A DNA stretch of 64,000 nucleotides from Kocuria atrinae C3-8 (GTDB lineage Bacteria > Actinomycetota > Actinomycetes > Actinomycetales > Micrococcaceae): assembly GCF_000286355.1 (NCBI RefSeq), contig NZ_AJXN01000002.1, forward strand, positions 1 to 64,000, read 5' to 3'. The translations under genes were made by a program, and so were the position numbers. The first letter of the stretch is position 1. The number at the start of each line of letters is the position of its first letter. This document shows positions 44,165 to 50,850 of this stretch, piece after piece. The notes beneath the pieces were generated by a model that worked only from the letters and a program-made list of their open reading frames with translations, had not been told where the DNA came from and ran no database searches.

Positions 44165-45046
44165 TCACGCCAAATCCGTGCCGGTTTCCCGCACGCCCAG
44201 CGCCCATACCTCTTCAGCACTCGTGGCAGAGGTCCCGCGCGGTGACACCGACTGCACCTCCGGCCTCCCCTTCCACTTCATGAATCCGTCCGGTCCCACG
44301 TAACTCAGCGGAGCGAGGTCACCCAGAGCGGCCTCAGCGAGGGGGCGAGCGCCGTCGGCGGCGGACTGCGAGAACGGCGAGGTGACCACGACGATTGCCC
44401 GATCCAGCAGTTTGCTCCCCGTGACGTTCTGAATTCCTGTCGCCGCCCAACCGGGATGAGCGAGCGTCACCAGCGCGCGCGATCCGAGGCGTTCCTGTAG
44501 CGCCCGGGCCCACAGCATGTCGCACAGTTTGGACTGGGCGTAGGCGGACATGGGGTTCCACCGGCGTGCGCGGAAATGCGGATCATCCAGGTCCACGCGC
44601 CCCACCTTGTACGAGTCGGACCCCGTGATCACGATTCGCTCACGCACCCGGTGAGCCACCAAGTTGGTCAGCGCGAAAGGTCCCAGGAAGTTGGTGCCGA
44701 GCAGCATCTCGAATCCATCGGCTGTCTCGCGCCGTCTCGGAGATACAACACCGGCGTTGTTGATGAGAACGTCGATGTCAGTGGTGAGTGAGTCGGCGAA
44801 TCGCCGCACAGAAGCAAGGTCCGCAAGATCCATGTGCGGCGTCTCGAGACGCCCCGCGCCTTTCCCAGCGGCCGCTACTAACGACGCCGCTCTCTCCCGA
44901 TTCCGTGCTGGTGCCACTACCGTGCCGCCAGCAGCAGCTACCGCGAGCGCTAGCTCCTCACCGATCCCGCTGGTCGCGCCAGTGATGAGCCAGGTGCGAC
45001 CCAATTGGTCGGGGAGGTCGAGGGTGGTCAACGGAGGTGGATTCAT
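44165..45046 (-). CDS. Short-chain dehydrogenase/reductase
   Basis: ATG 45046 (MNPPPLTTLDLPDQLGRTWL) is chosen; the open frame goes nine codons further. The product has the NAD(P) motif WLITGATSGIGEELALAVAA, the Asp of HMDLADLASV, VLINNAGVVSP (NNAG), the catalytic Ser in VITGSDSYKVG and YAQSKLCDMLW (YxxxK). This is a classical SDR resembling retinol/alcohol dehydrogenase-like actinobacterial members, cytoplasmic, 293 residues. Single gene; substrate unknown. Confidence 0.88.
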   Translation of the reverse strand: MNPPPLTTLDLPDQLGRTWLITGATSGIGEELALAVAAAGGTVVAPARNRERAASLVAAAGKGAGRLETPHMDLADLASVRRFADSLTTDIDVLINNAGVVSPRRRETADGFEMLLGTNFLGPFALTNLVAHRVRERIVITGSDSYKVGRVDLDDPHFRARRWNPMSAYAQSKLCDMLWARALQERLGSRALVTLAHPGWAATGIQNVTGSKLLDRAIVVVTSPFSQSAADGARPLAEAALGDLAPLSYVGPDGFMKWKGRPEVQSVSPRGTSATSAEEVWALGVRETGTDLA

Positions 45047-45135
45047 ACCCCAACGGTAGGCGCCGAGATCCACGTTCTGGCCATTGGGCCACGGTCCGGC
45101 CGGAGGCGCTGCGCGCCGGCGTTGCTGAGCCGCGC

Positions 45136-45555
45136 TTACAGCTGCGGATTGAGAATCCCGTAACCCCGACGGATGCTCTGCTCGTATTCCTCGGACAAAT
45201 TGGCCGGCAGGTCAGCTACGTGAAACCACTGCAAGGAGACGTGTTCCTCGCTCAGAATCAGTTGATATGCGGAAGACAACTCCGCCGCGTAAATCACCAG
45301 GACAACCTTCTTTGTCGGAACGGGTTCGAAGAGCGTCGCATGAGCCAGGCGTAATTCACCGAGTTCTAGACCCGTCTCCTCGGAGGCCTCCCTGCGAGCT
45401 GTCTCTTCCAGGGACTCATCATCGGCGGTTGGCCACCCGCCGACGAGTTCCCACTCATCGCGTGGGTTCAAGGCGAGTAGGGTCTTGGCGCCGTTGAAAA
45501 TCGCGACCTTCACACTGGTGTGGATGAAGTACCAGCCCGTCTCGCCATCGATCAT
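45136..45555 (-). CDS. NUDIX hydrolase
   Basis: The 139-residue product carries a complete Nudix box, GWPTADDESLEETARREASE followed by ETGLEL (GX5EX7REUXEEXGU), between strands KTLLALNPRDEWELVGG and LRLAHATLFEPVPTKKVVLV. Nudix enzymes cleave nucleoside diphosphates linked to another group; the substrate cannot be predicted. Its ATG overlaps the stop of the upstream gene (ATGA), so it is translated with it. Confidence 0.9.
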   Translation of the reverse strand: MIDGETGWYFIHTSVKVAIFNGAKTLLALNPRDEWELVGGWPTADDESLEETARREASEETGLELGELRLAHATLFEPVPTKKVVLVIYAAELSSAYQLILSEEHVSLQWFHVADLPANLSEEYEQSIRRGYGILNPQL

Positions 45556-45995
45556 GCGTGCTTCTCCAACCGTTGGCGCAAACGTTCGAGTCCCTGTCCG
45601 ATGAACTGCAGGTATCCATCCCGTTCGAATTCCTGCAGCGCAGATTCTCCTGCTTCGAGATGTTTCCGAGCATCCTCCGCTCTTCCCATCCGGAGGTAGC
45701 CGTCCCCCACGTTCAGGTGCAGGCTCGGCGCGAATCCCTTGGCGCTGGGAACACCGATCGGGGCGAGACCGGCATCAGAAACATCAGCGAATTCAGCAAG
45801 TGCGCGCTCATCCCACTCGACTTCGGCTGCGACATCGGATTGCAGGTCAGCGAGGTAATGGGCAATGACGCACCGTTGCGCGTGATCGGACGGCATCGTG
45901 TCGGCCCAGCACTTCCGCAATGCTTGTTCGCCCGGTCCTTTGTCACCGCTCAACGTCAACTGCACGGCGTCTAGAACTGCAGTCCACTCGATCAT
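45552..45995 (-). CDS. TPR-like protein coupled to the NUDIX gene
   Basis: The likely start is ATG 45995 (MIEWTAVLDAVQLTLSGDKG). The 147-residue product is helical, with a repeat-like PSLHLNVGDGYLRMGRAEDA and RKHLEAGESALQEF segment and matching features of tetratricopeptide-type proteins of unknown role. A few codons upstream are open but unlikely. Its TGA overlaps the ATG of the NUDIX gene. Confidence 0.65.
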   Translation of the reverse strand: MIEWTAVLDAVQLTLSGDKGPGEQALRKCWADTMPSDHAQRCVIAHYLADLQSDVAAEVEWDERALAEFADVSDAGLAPIGVPSAKGFAPSLHLNVGDGYLRMGRAEDARKHLEAGESALQEFERDGYLQFIGQGLERLRQRLEKHA

Positions 45996-46118
45996 TTGCC
46001 CAGTATCCCTGTCACCCGTGCCAAGGACCCGCAATTTGATCGACGTTGCGACCCTCGGAGCTGGGCCGCTGCCAACTGATCGACGGTAGAGCCTCAGAAT
46101 TCGGTTTTCGGGGTCGAT

Positions 46119-46340
46119 ACGTCGATCAGGGTGCAGGCCCCTCGGCGAGGTGGGTCTTTACGTCGATCACGGTGCACGCGTGGCAGCGATGAAGGTTCTA
46201 ACGTCGACCGGCGTGCAGCATTCAGATCAACTGTGGTCCTCACGTCGATTCGCCTGCAGGCACCGCAGGGGCGAGGGTCCGAACGTGGATCACCGTGCAG
46301 ACGCGCTAGCAGCGTGGGCTCTACCGTGCATCAGATTGCG
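46119..46340. repeat. Tandem array of five to six degenerate 41-bp repeats
   Basis: Units begin at 46119, 46160, 46201, 46242 and 46283 with exactly 41 bases between them; a shorter, weaker sixth begins at 46324. Each starts ACGTCGATC or a close variant, followed by GTGCA at positions 13-17, a variable middle of about 14 bases, and a GGGTCCT-like end. The array overlaps the 3' end of the gene at 46321 and occupies the gap between it and the TPR gene. No protein is evident in either strand. Confidence 0.7.
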
Positions 46341-46896
46341 GCGACTCAGCCGCACGGGCTTCGTATCGACGATCGAACTCCTCCGAAACCACATAAAGCG
46401 CTGCGGTTCCAAGGCCCATGACCACCCGAGGATACGGAACGTACAGTTTGCGCAGTCCACGCTCGGCGGCGTCATCGAACCAGAACGAGAACCGGAACAC
46501 GCCATAGGTACAAGCCGCAACAGCCGTGGCAAGACCAATCCGCATCACCGGGTTGCTGTCCAACTTCTCGGACTCCGGCTTCGAGGCATCGAACTTCCCG
46601 GTGCTGGTTCGTTCGGTGCCGGCGTGCTCGACGCTGTCACCGTGGACATTCACAGTCTCGGCACCAACATCCTCGGGTGCAGCCTTTTCCGACCCGGCCC
46701 AGCCCGAAGTCGCCTTTTCAAGCTTCGACGCCACCCCCGGAACCGCCATCAATGTGAAGATCCCAGCCGCCGATCCCCAGGTCAGCGTGTGACGCACCCA
46801 CGCCGGGTACTTCCGCGCGGGGATGAGGGTCAATGCCCCGCCGGCGATCGCCTGAAACCATAGGTTCTTGGTACTGGTCGTCTTCGTCTCTGCCAT
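46321..46896 (-). CDS. Membrane-associated protein of unknown function
   Basis: The 191-residue product has hydrophobic segments LWFQAIAGGALTLIPA, LTWGSAAGIFTLMAVPGVA, VMRIGLATAVAACTYGVF and RVVMGLGTAALYVV, with a charged central part (EDVGAETVNVHGDSVEHAGT) between the second and third. The second half, RGLRKLYVPYPRVVMGLGTA and ALYVVSEEFDRRYEA, resembles uncharacterised Micrococcaceae proteins. No catalytic motif is seen. The 41-bp array begins at its 3' end and reads into its stop. Confidence 0.55.
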   Translation of the reverse strand: MAETKTTSTKNLWFQAIAGGALTLIPARKYPAWVRHTLTWGSAAGIFTLMAVPGVASKLEKATSGWAGSEKAAPEDVGAETVNVHGDSVEHAGTERTSTGKFDASKPESEKLDSNPVMRIGLATAVAACTYGVFRFSFWFDDAAERGLRKLYVPYPRVVMGLGTAALYVVSEEFDRRYEARAAESPQSDAR

Positions 46897-46927
46897 ACAT
46901 CCACCCTAGAACTTGCCCGCCGCGCAG

Positions 46928-47501
46928 TCAGCCCTCCATTGGCACCGAGCGCACCACCTTGGCCGGAGAACCAACACCACCGAATTGGCGGGGACATCCT
47001 TGGTGACCACGGAGGCGGCGGCGACCACAGCGCCGTCGCCAATCGTGACGCCGGGCAGGACCGTGACGTTCGACCCCAGCCACACGCGCTTGCCAATCAC
47101 AATGGGCGCGGGGTGCATGTCCGCGCGGCGGGCGGGATCCATGTCGTGGTTGAGGGTCGCCAGCAGGCGTTGTGGCCGATCAGCGAATCGTCGCCGATGG
47201 TCACCCCGCCCTGATCCTGGAACTTGCAGCCGGAGTTGATGAATATCCGCTCCCCCAGCGTGATGTTCTTGCCGAAATCGCTGTAGAACGGCGGGAACAG
47301 CGCCACCGATTCGTGCACGGGTTTGCCGATCAATTGCGCCAGCAGCTCGAGTACGCGCGTGGGTTCGTGGTAGCTGCCATTGAGTTCCGCGGTCACACGC
47401 AGCGCGTCCTGGCTGGCCCGATGCATCACAGCGTGCAGTGGCGAACCGCCGGTGATGGTCTCGCCGGAGTTGAGTGCGGCGAGCAGATCGTCGAGTTCCA
47501 T
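46928..47501 (-). CDS. Maltose/galactoside O-acetyltransferase-like hexapeptide protein, two frame breaks
   Basis: ATG 47501 opens [20 protein letters not shown], then [20 protein letters not shown] and [20 protein letters not shown], the LbetaH-type MAT/GAT acetyltransferase region. Restored bases near 47168 and 46980 give [20 protein letters not shown] with the catalytic His, [20 protein letters not shown] hexapeptide repeats and [16 protein letters not shown] with stop at 46928-46930, 191 residues. These acetyl-CoA enzymes acetylate sugars. Both breaks fit loss from short C or G runs. It lies directly downstream of the alcohol dehydrogenase. Confidence 0.85.
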
Positions 47502-47518
47502 GGTTTATCTCCTGAACG

Positions 47519-48541
47519 TCAGGGCTTGAGCAGCACCTTGATGGCCTTACGTTCGTCCATGGCCTGGTACCCCTCGGCGGCACGGTCGAGCGGAAGTTCG
47601 AGGTCAAAGACCTTGCCCGGTTCGATCTTGCGATCCCAGATCAGCTGGATCAACTCGGGCAGGAACCGCCGCACCGGCGCGGGCCCGCCGTGCAGGTGCA
47701 CCAGCCCGAAGAACAGTTCCAGGCCGTTGAGCAAGACGTCGTGCGAGACGCCCACGTAGCCCACATGCCCGCCGGGCCGGGTCGACTGGACAGCCTGCAT
47801 CATGGATTCCTGGGTGCCCACAGCCTCGATCACGCTGTCCGCGCCCAGCCCGTCGGTGAGCTCCTTGATTTTCTCGACGCCGGCCTCGCCACGCTCCTCC
47901 ACGATGTCCGTGGCCCCGAATTCCTTGGCGAGCTTCTGGCGGGATTCGTGACGGCTCATCGCGATGATTTTCTCCGCTCCCAGTTGCTTGGCGGCCAGCA
48001 CTGCCATGAGGCCGACGGCGCCGTCCCCGACTACCGCAACAGACTTGCCCGGTCCCACCTCGGCTGCCACAGCTCCGAACCATCCGGTTCCCAGCACGTC
48101 AGAGGCGGCGAGCAACGAGGGGATCAGATCGTCGTCGGGCTGGCCCGGGGTGGCGACCAGAGTGCCGTCGGCGTAGGGAATGCGCGCGTACTCGGCCTGG
48201 GTCCCAATCTGGCCATCGACGAAAATGCCGTTGACACAGCGGGACTGGTACCCGTTGGTGCAGATGGGGCACGTGTTGTCCGAGATGACGAACGAGCCGA
48301 CCACGAAATCTCCGGGCTTCACGGTCTTGACGTCGTCACCGATCTGCTCGACCACTCCCACGTATTCGTGACCCATGAGCTGGTTCTCGGCGGGGTCTGC
48401 GCCGCGGTAGGGCCACAAGTCGGAACCGCATACGCACGCGGCGACGATCTTGATGACCGCGTCCGTGGGTTCCTGGATGGTGGGATCTTCGCGTTCTTCC
48501 ACCCGGACGTCGCCCGGTCCGTGCAGTACTACTCCGCGCAT
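47519..48541 (-). CDS. Zinc-dependent alcohol dehydrogenase family protein
   Basis: ATG 48541 ([20 protein letters not shown]) has GAGGAG upstream with 7-base spacing. The 340-residue product carries the zinc-binding [27 protein letters not shown] with GHE, structural-zinc Cys in [17 protein letters not shown], and the NAD loop [18 protein letters not shown]. Cys38-type and His ligands are present. The gene is controlled by an adjacent MerR-type promoter and is divergent from a MerR regulator, so it probably detoxifies an aldehyde or other electrophile. Confidence 0.9.
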   Translation of the reverse strand: MRGVVLHGPGDVRVEEREDPTIQEPTDAVIKIVAACVCGSDLWPYRGADPAENQLMGHEYVGVVEQIGDDVKTVKPGDFVVGSFVISDNTCPICTNGYQSRCVNGIFVDGQIGTQAEYARIPYADGTLVATPGQPDDDLIPSLLAASDVLGTGWFGAVAAEVGPGKSVAVVGDGAVGLMAVLAAKQLGAEKIIAMSRHESRQKLAKEFGATDIVEERGEAGVEKIKELTDGLGADSVIEAVGTQESMMQAVQSTRPGGHVGYVGVSHDVLLNGLELFFGLVHLHGGPAPVRRFLPELIQLIWDRKIEPGKVFDLELPLDRAAEGYQAMDERKAIKVLLKP

Positions 48542-48574
48542 GGTGCTCTCCTCAAAATCTTGGTCAGTGGTTTG

Positions 48575-48605
48575 ATAGTCACAGTTGAAGTTCACTTCAA
48601 GTCAA
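48575..48605 (-). promoter_or_regulatory. MerR-type promoter with 19-bp spacer and dyad
   Basis: On the minus strand -35 TTGACT (48600-48605) and -10 GACTAT (48575-48580) are separated by 19 bases, the diagnostic MerR spacing. The spacer holds the perfect 7-2-7 inverted repeat TTGAAGTTCACTTCAA (48585-48600). It drives the alcohol dehydrogenase and lies 29 bases upstream of the divergent MerR gene. Confidence 0.8.
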
Positions 48606-48633
48606 GGACCCGGCAAAAGTTTTTGGAGACGCC

Positions 48634-49076
48634 ATGACCTACACCATCGGAGAGACCGCAGAACTACTGGGTGTTCCGGCCTCGACCATGCGCTACTACG
48701 ACAAGGAGGGGTTGCTCCCGGAGCTGTCCCGCGGCGCCGGCGGACGACGAGCGTTCGAAGACAAGGACCTCGAGGCCCTCAAAGTCATCGACTGCCTGAA
48801 GCAATCCGGCTTCACATCAGCGAGATTCGCCAATTCATGCAGTGGTACCAGCAAGGTGATGAGACGCTCAAGCAGCGCCAGGAGCTGTTCCAGAACTGCC
48901 GGACCTCGGTACTCGAACAAATGGAACAGCTCCAACGCACCCTGGAGATCGTCGAGTACAAGTGCTGGTACTACGAAGCGGCCACAAGCCTCGGCTCCGA
49001 GCAAGCCGTCATTGACCTCCCGGAGGACCAGATTCCCGCGCGCATCCGGGGTTATAGGGACCGGCTCGAGGTCTGA
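48634..49076 (+). CDS. MerR-family regulator, frame broken near 48823
   Basis: ATG 48634 (MTYTIGETAELLGVPASTMR) follows GGAG. The product has the MerR winged HTH, GETAELLGVPASTMRYYDKE and GLLPELSRGAGGRRAFEDKD, then a dimerisation coiled coil. One restored C near 48823 (ACATC for ACCATC) gives SEIRQFMQWYQQGDETLKQR and so on to GYRDRLEV, 147 residues. No Cys-rich metal pocket is visible, so it probably senses an organic electrophile like AdhR. It binds the 19-bp promoter beside it. Confidence 0.88.
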
Positions 49077-49289
49077 GTGAAGAGCCTGCCCAGCCCCGGT
49101 CGCGGCCCCGCCCAGTCCCAGTCCCGGTCTCAGTCGCGGCGCCGGACCAACAGGTCCAAGGAGAAACGCGGCAAGACGCAGAAACCCGGAAACGCGGAGC
49201 TATTGCGCCTGGTCACATTTCCCGACCTGGGTTTATCGAACGGCATCCGTGTGTTTTCATGGAATGTCATCGATTTGTGAAGGTCCCCC

Positions 49290-49916
49290 ATGACGATTTC
49301 CCGCCGAACCCTCGCGAAAGGCACGGTCTGGGCCGCACCGGTAGTCATGGTCTCCGCTGCCGCCCCGGCCATTGCCGCCTCGCCTCAATGCCAGCGCTTC
49401 GTGAGTGGACAGCCCCTGCCCGCAGCTGCGTTCGAGGTCACCTACATCAACATCACCAACGAAACCCTGGGTGATCTGGTCTCCAACAAGCGGGTGTATC
49501 TGGACTTCGGTTTCAAGATCAGCGCGGATGCCGCAGCATGCGGAGTCACCTCGGGGTCGATCAACTCTGGCAACGGAGGTGGTACGTCACGGTTCAGGCT
49601 GTCCAACGGCAACACATACGACGTCACCAACGGAACGGCCGTTGCGGCCAACGGAACCGTGGGGCGCACTGACGGAACCTGCCAAGGCGGACTGAACGGG
49701 ACTCAAGCGTGCGGCACCACGTTCGCCTCGCCCTATAACGTTCTGGACTCCAAAAGCACCAGTTCCTCCCGGGTCACGGCCGTTTCCCTGTACCGGACAG
49801 TAACCGTGCAGGGCTACGGCACCAGCGTCATCTACCTCAACGCCACCGCGTTCCCGACCGGCAGCGGCTCACGTCGCGGCTCGGGTTTCAGCGTCACCTC
49901 CACGCCGCTTTTCTGA
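49290..49916 (+). CDS. Secreted protein with twin-arginine leader, function unknown
   Basis: The 208-residue product starts MTISRRTLAKGTVWAAPVVM and continues VSAAAPAIAASPQC, a twin-arginine signal with likely cleavage after AIAA. The mature part is Thr/Ser/Gly/Asn-rich with several Cys and no catalytic motif, and it has a Ser/Gly-rich tail. It shares the leader type and the overall composition of the protein at 24673, suggesting one family of exported cell-surface proteins. A copy of the GACGACGCCGCTC motif overlaps the region just after its stop. Confidence 0.7.
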   Translation: MTISRRTLAKGTVWAAPVVMVSAAAPAIAASPQCQRFVSGQPLPAAAFEVTYINITNETLGDLVSNKRVYLDFGFKISADAAACGVTSGSINSGNGGGTSRFRLSNGNTYDVTNGTAVAANGTVGRTDGTCQGGLNGTQACGTTFASPYNVLDSKSTSSSRVTAVSLYRTVTVQGYGTSVIYLNATAFPTGSGSRRGSGFSVTSTPLF

Positions 49917-49917
49917 C

Positions 49918-49930
49918 GACGACGCCGCTC
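49918..49930. repeat. Copy of the GACGACGCCGCTC motif
   Basis: Lies one base after the stop codon of the secreted protein gene. It is one of six exact copies in the window. Confidence 0.55.
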
Positions 49931-50008
49931 TCCCCCTTCACCTCGCGCCTCACCTCAGCGAGCGCGGAACCACCCAACGGCCGCCTGCTGTCTGAGTCAC
50001 GGACCGCC

Positions 50009-50830
50009 TCACGAACCAGACGTCCGCGCTCCCTCGAACACCCGCAGCAGATCCGCCGCAACGCTCACCGCGATGGCCGCTGGCTCCTTACCGGGGATCC
50101 CCGGCACGCCGATGGGACACGAGATCTGGTTGATCGCGGCGTCGTCGTGACCTTCGTCGCGCAACCGCTTGCGGAAACGCGACCATTTGGCGGAGGACCC
50201 GATCAGTCCCACCGTGCCCAGATCGCCCCGGCGCAGAGCGGCGTCGCACAGGATGAAATCCTCCGAATGGTCGTGACTCATGATGAGCACGTGCGCACCG
50301 GCAGGCAGCTCGGCCAGCGTGGATTCCGGCACGGGGCTGTGACGGAGGTGGACCTGAGCGGTGCCGTTGGTGACGTCGGCGAACCGGGCCGGATCCAGCT
50401 GATCGGCCCGGCTGTCCACCAGGTGCAGTTGAAGCGGGAAGCGGGACAGCACCCGCGCCAACTCGTAACCCACGTGCCCCACACCGAAGATCGCGACCGA
50501 CGGCCGCGCCTGCTGCGGTTCGAGCAGCACGCTGACCACGCCGCCGCAGCACTGTCTGCCGTGCTCCACGGTGGCGTGCTCGTTGAGTGAAAACGTCATG
50601 GTTTCGGGCTCGGTGGCACCCGAACTCAACAGCTCACGGGCGCGCTCAATCGCGGTCGCCTCCAGATTGCCGCCGCCCACGGTGTCCCAGGTCTGCGACT
50701 CACCCACGACCATCTTGGCCCCGGGTGCCCTGGGGGCGTGCCCGCGCACCTCGGTCACGGTGACGAGCACACCCCCGGCCCCCTCCCCGCGCAGGCGCTG
50801 CAGGGCATCCAACCAGTCCATGTCAGTCAT
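50009..50830 (-). CDS. xdhC: XdhC-family molybdenum cofactor insertion protein
   Basis: The 273-residue product has the XdhC N-terminal domain (GGVLVTVTEVRGHAPRAPGA with the conserved R.PG region, WDTVGGGNLEATAIERA, GRQCCGGVVSVLLEP with the RCCGG motif) and the C-terminal Rossmann domain (SVAIFGVGHVGYELARVL, HVLIMSHDHSEDFILCDAAL, GTVGLIGSSAKWSRFRKRL). XdhC binds molybdenum cofactor, sulfurates it with a partner and inserts it into xanthine dehydrogenase. It lies 20 bases downstream of xdhB on the same strand. Confidence 0.92.
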   Translation of the reverse strand: MTDMDWLDALQRLRGEGAGGVLVTVTEVRGHAPRAPGAKMVVGESQTWDTVGGGNLEATAIERARELLSSGATEPETMTFSLNEHATVEHGRQCCGGVVSVLLEPQQARPSVAIFGVGHVGYELARVLSRFPLQLHLVDSRADQLDPARFADVTNGTAQVHLRHSPVPESTLAELPAGAHVLIMSHDHSEDFILCDAALRRGDLGTVGLIGSSAKWSRFRKRLRDEGHDDAAINQISCPIGVPGIPGKEPAAIAVSVAADLLRVFEGARTSGS

Positions 50831-50850
50831 CCACGTCAGATGGGCAGCCG

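Noticed and set aside
46119-46340. CRISPR array interpretation of the 41-bp repeats
   Set aside because: The conserved part is degenerate between units, the variable part is only about 14 bases, and no cas genes are present.
46131-46863. Plus-strand open frames covering the 41-bp array and the neighbouring gene
   Set aside because: The translations are Arg/His-rich with no motif, and they are antisense to a gene with clear hydrophobic helices; the array itself is not coding.
49077-49280. Small Ser/Gln/Arg-rich open frame directly after the MerR stop
   Set aside because: It has no good ribosome binding site of its own beyond the TGA/GTG overlap, low-complexity repeats of CAGTCCCAGTC type and no recognisable motif; it is probably untranslated.
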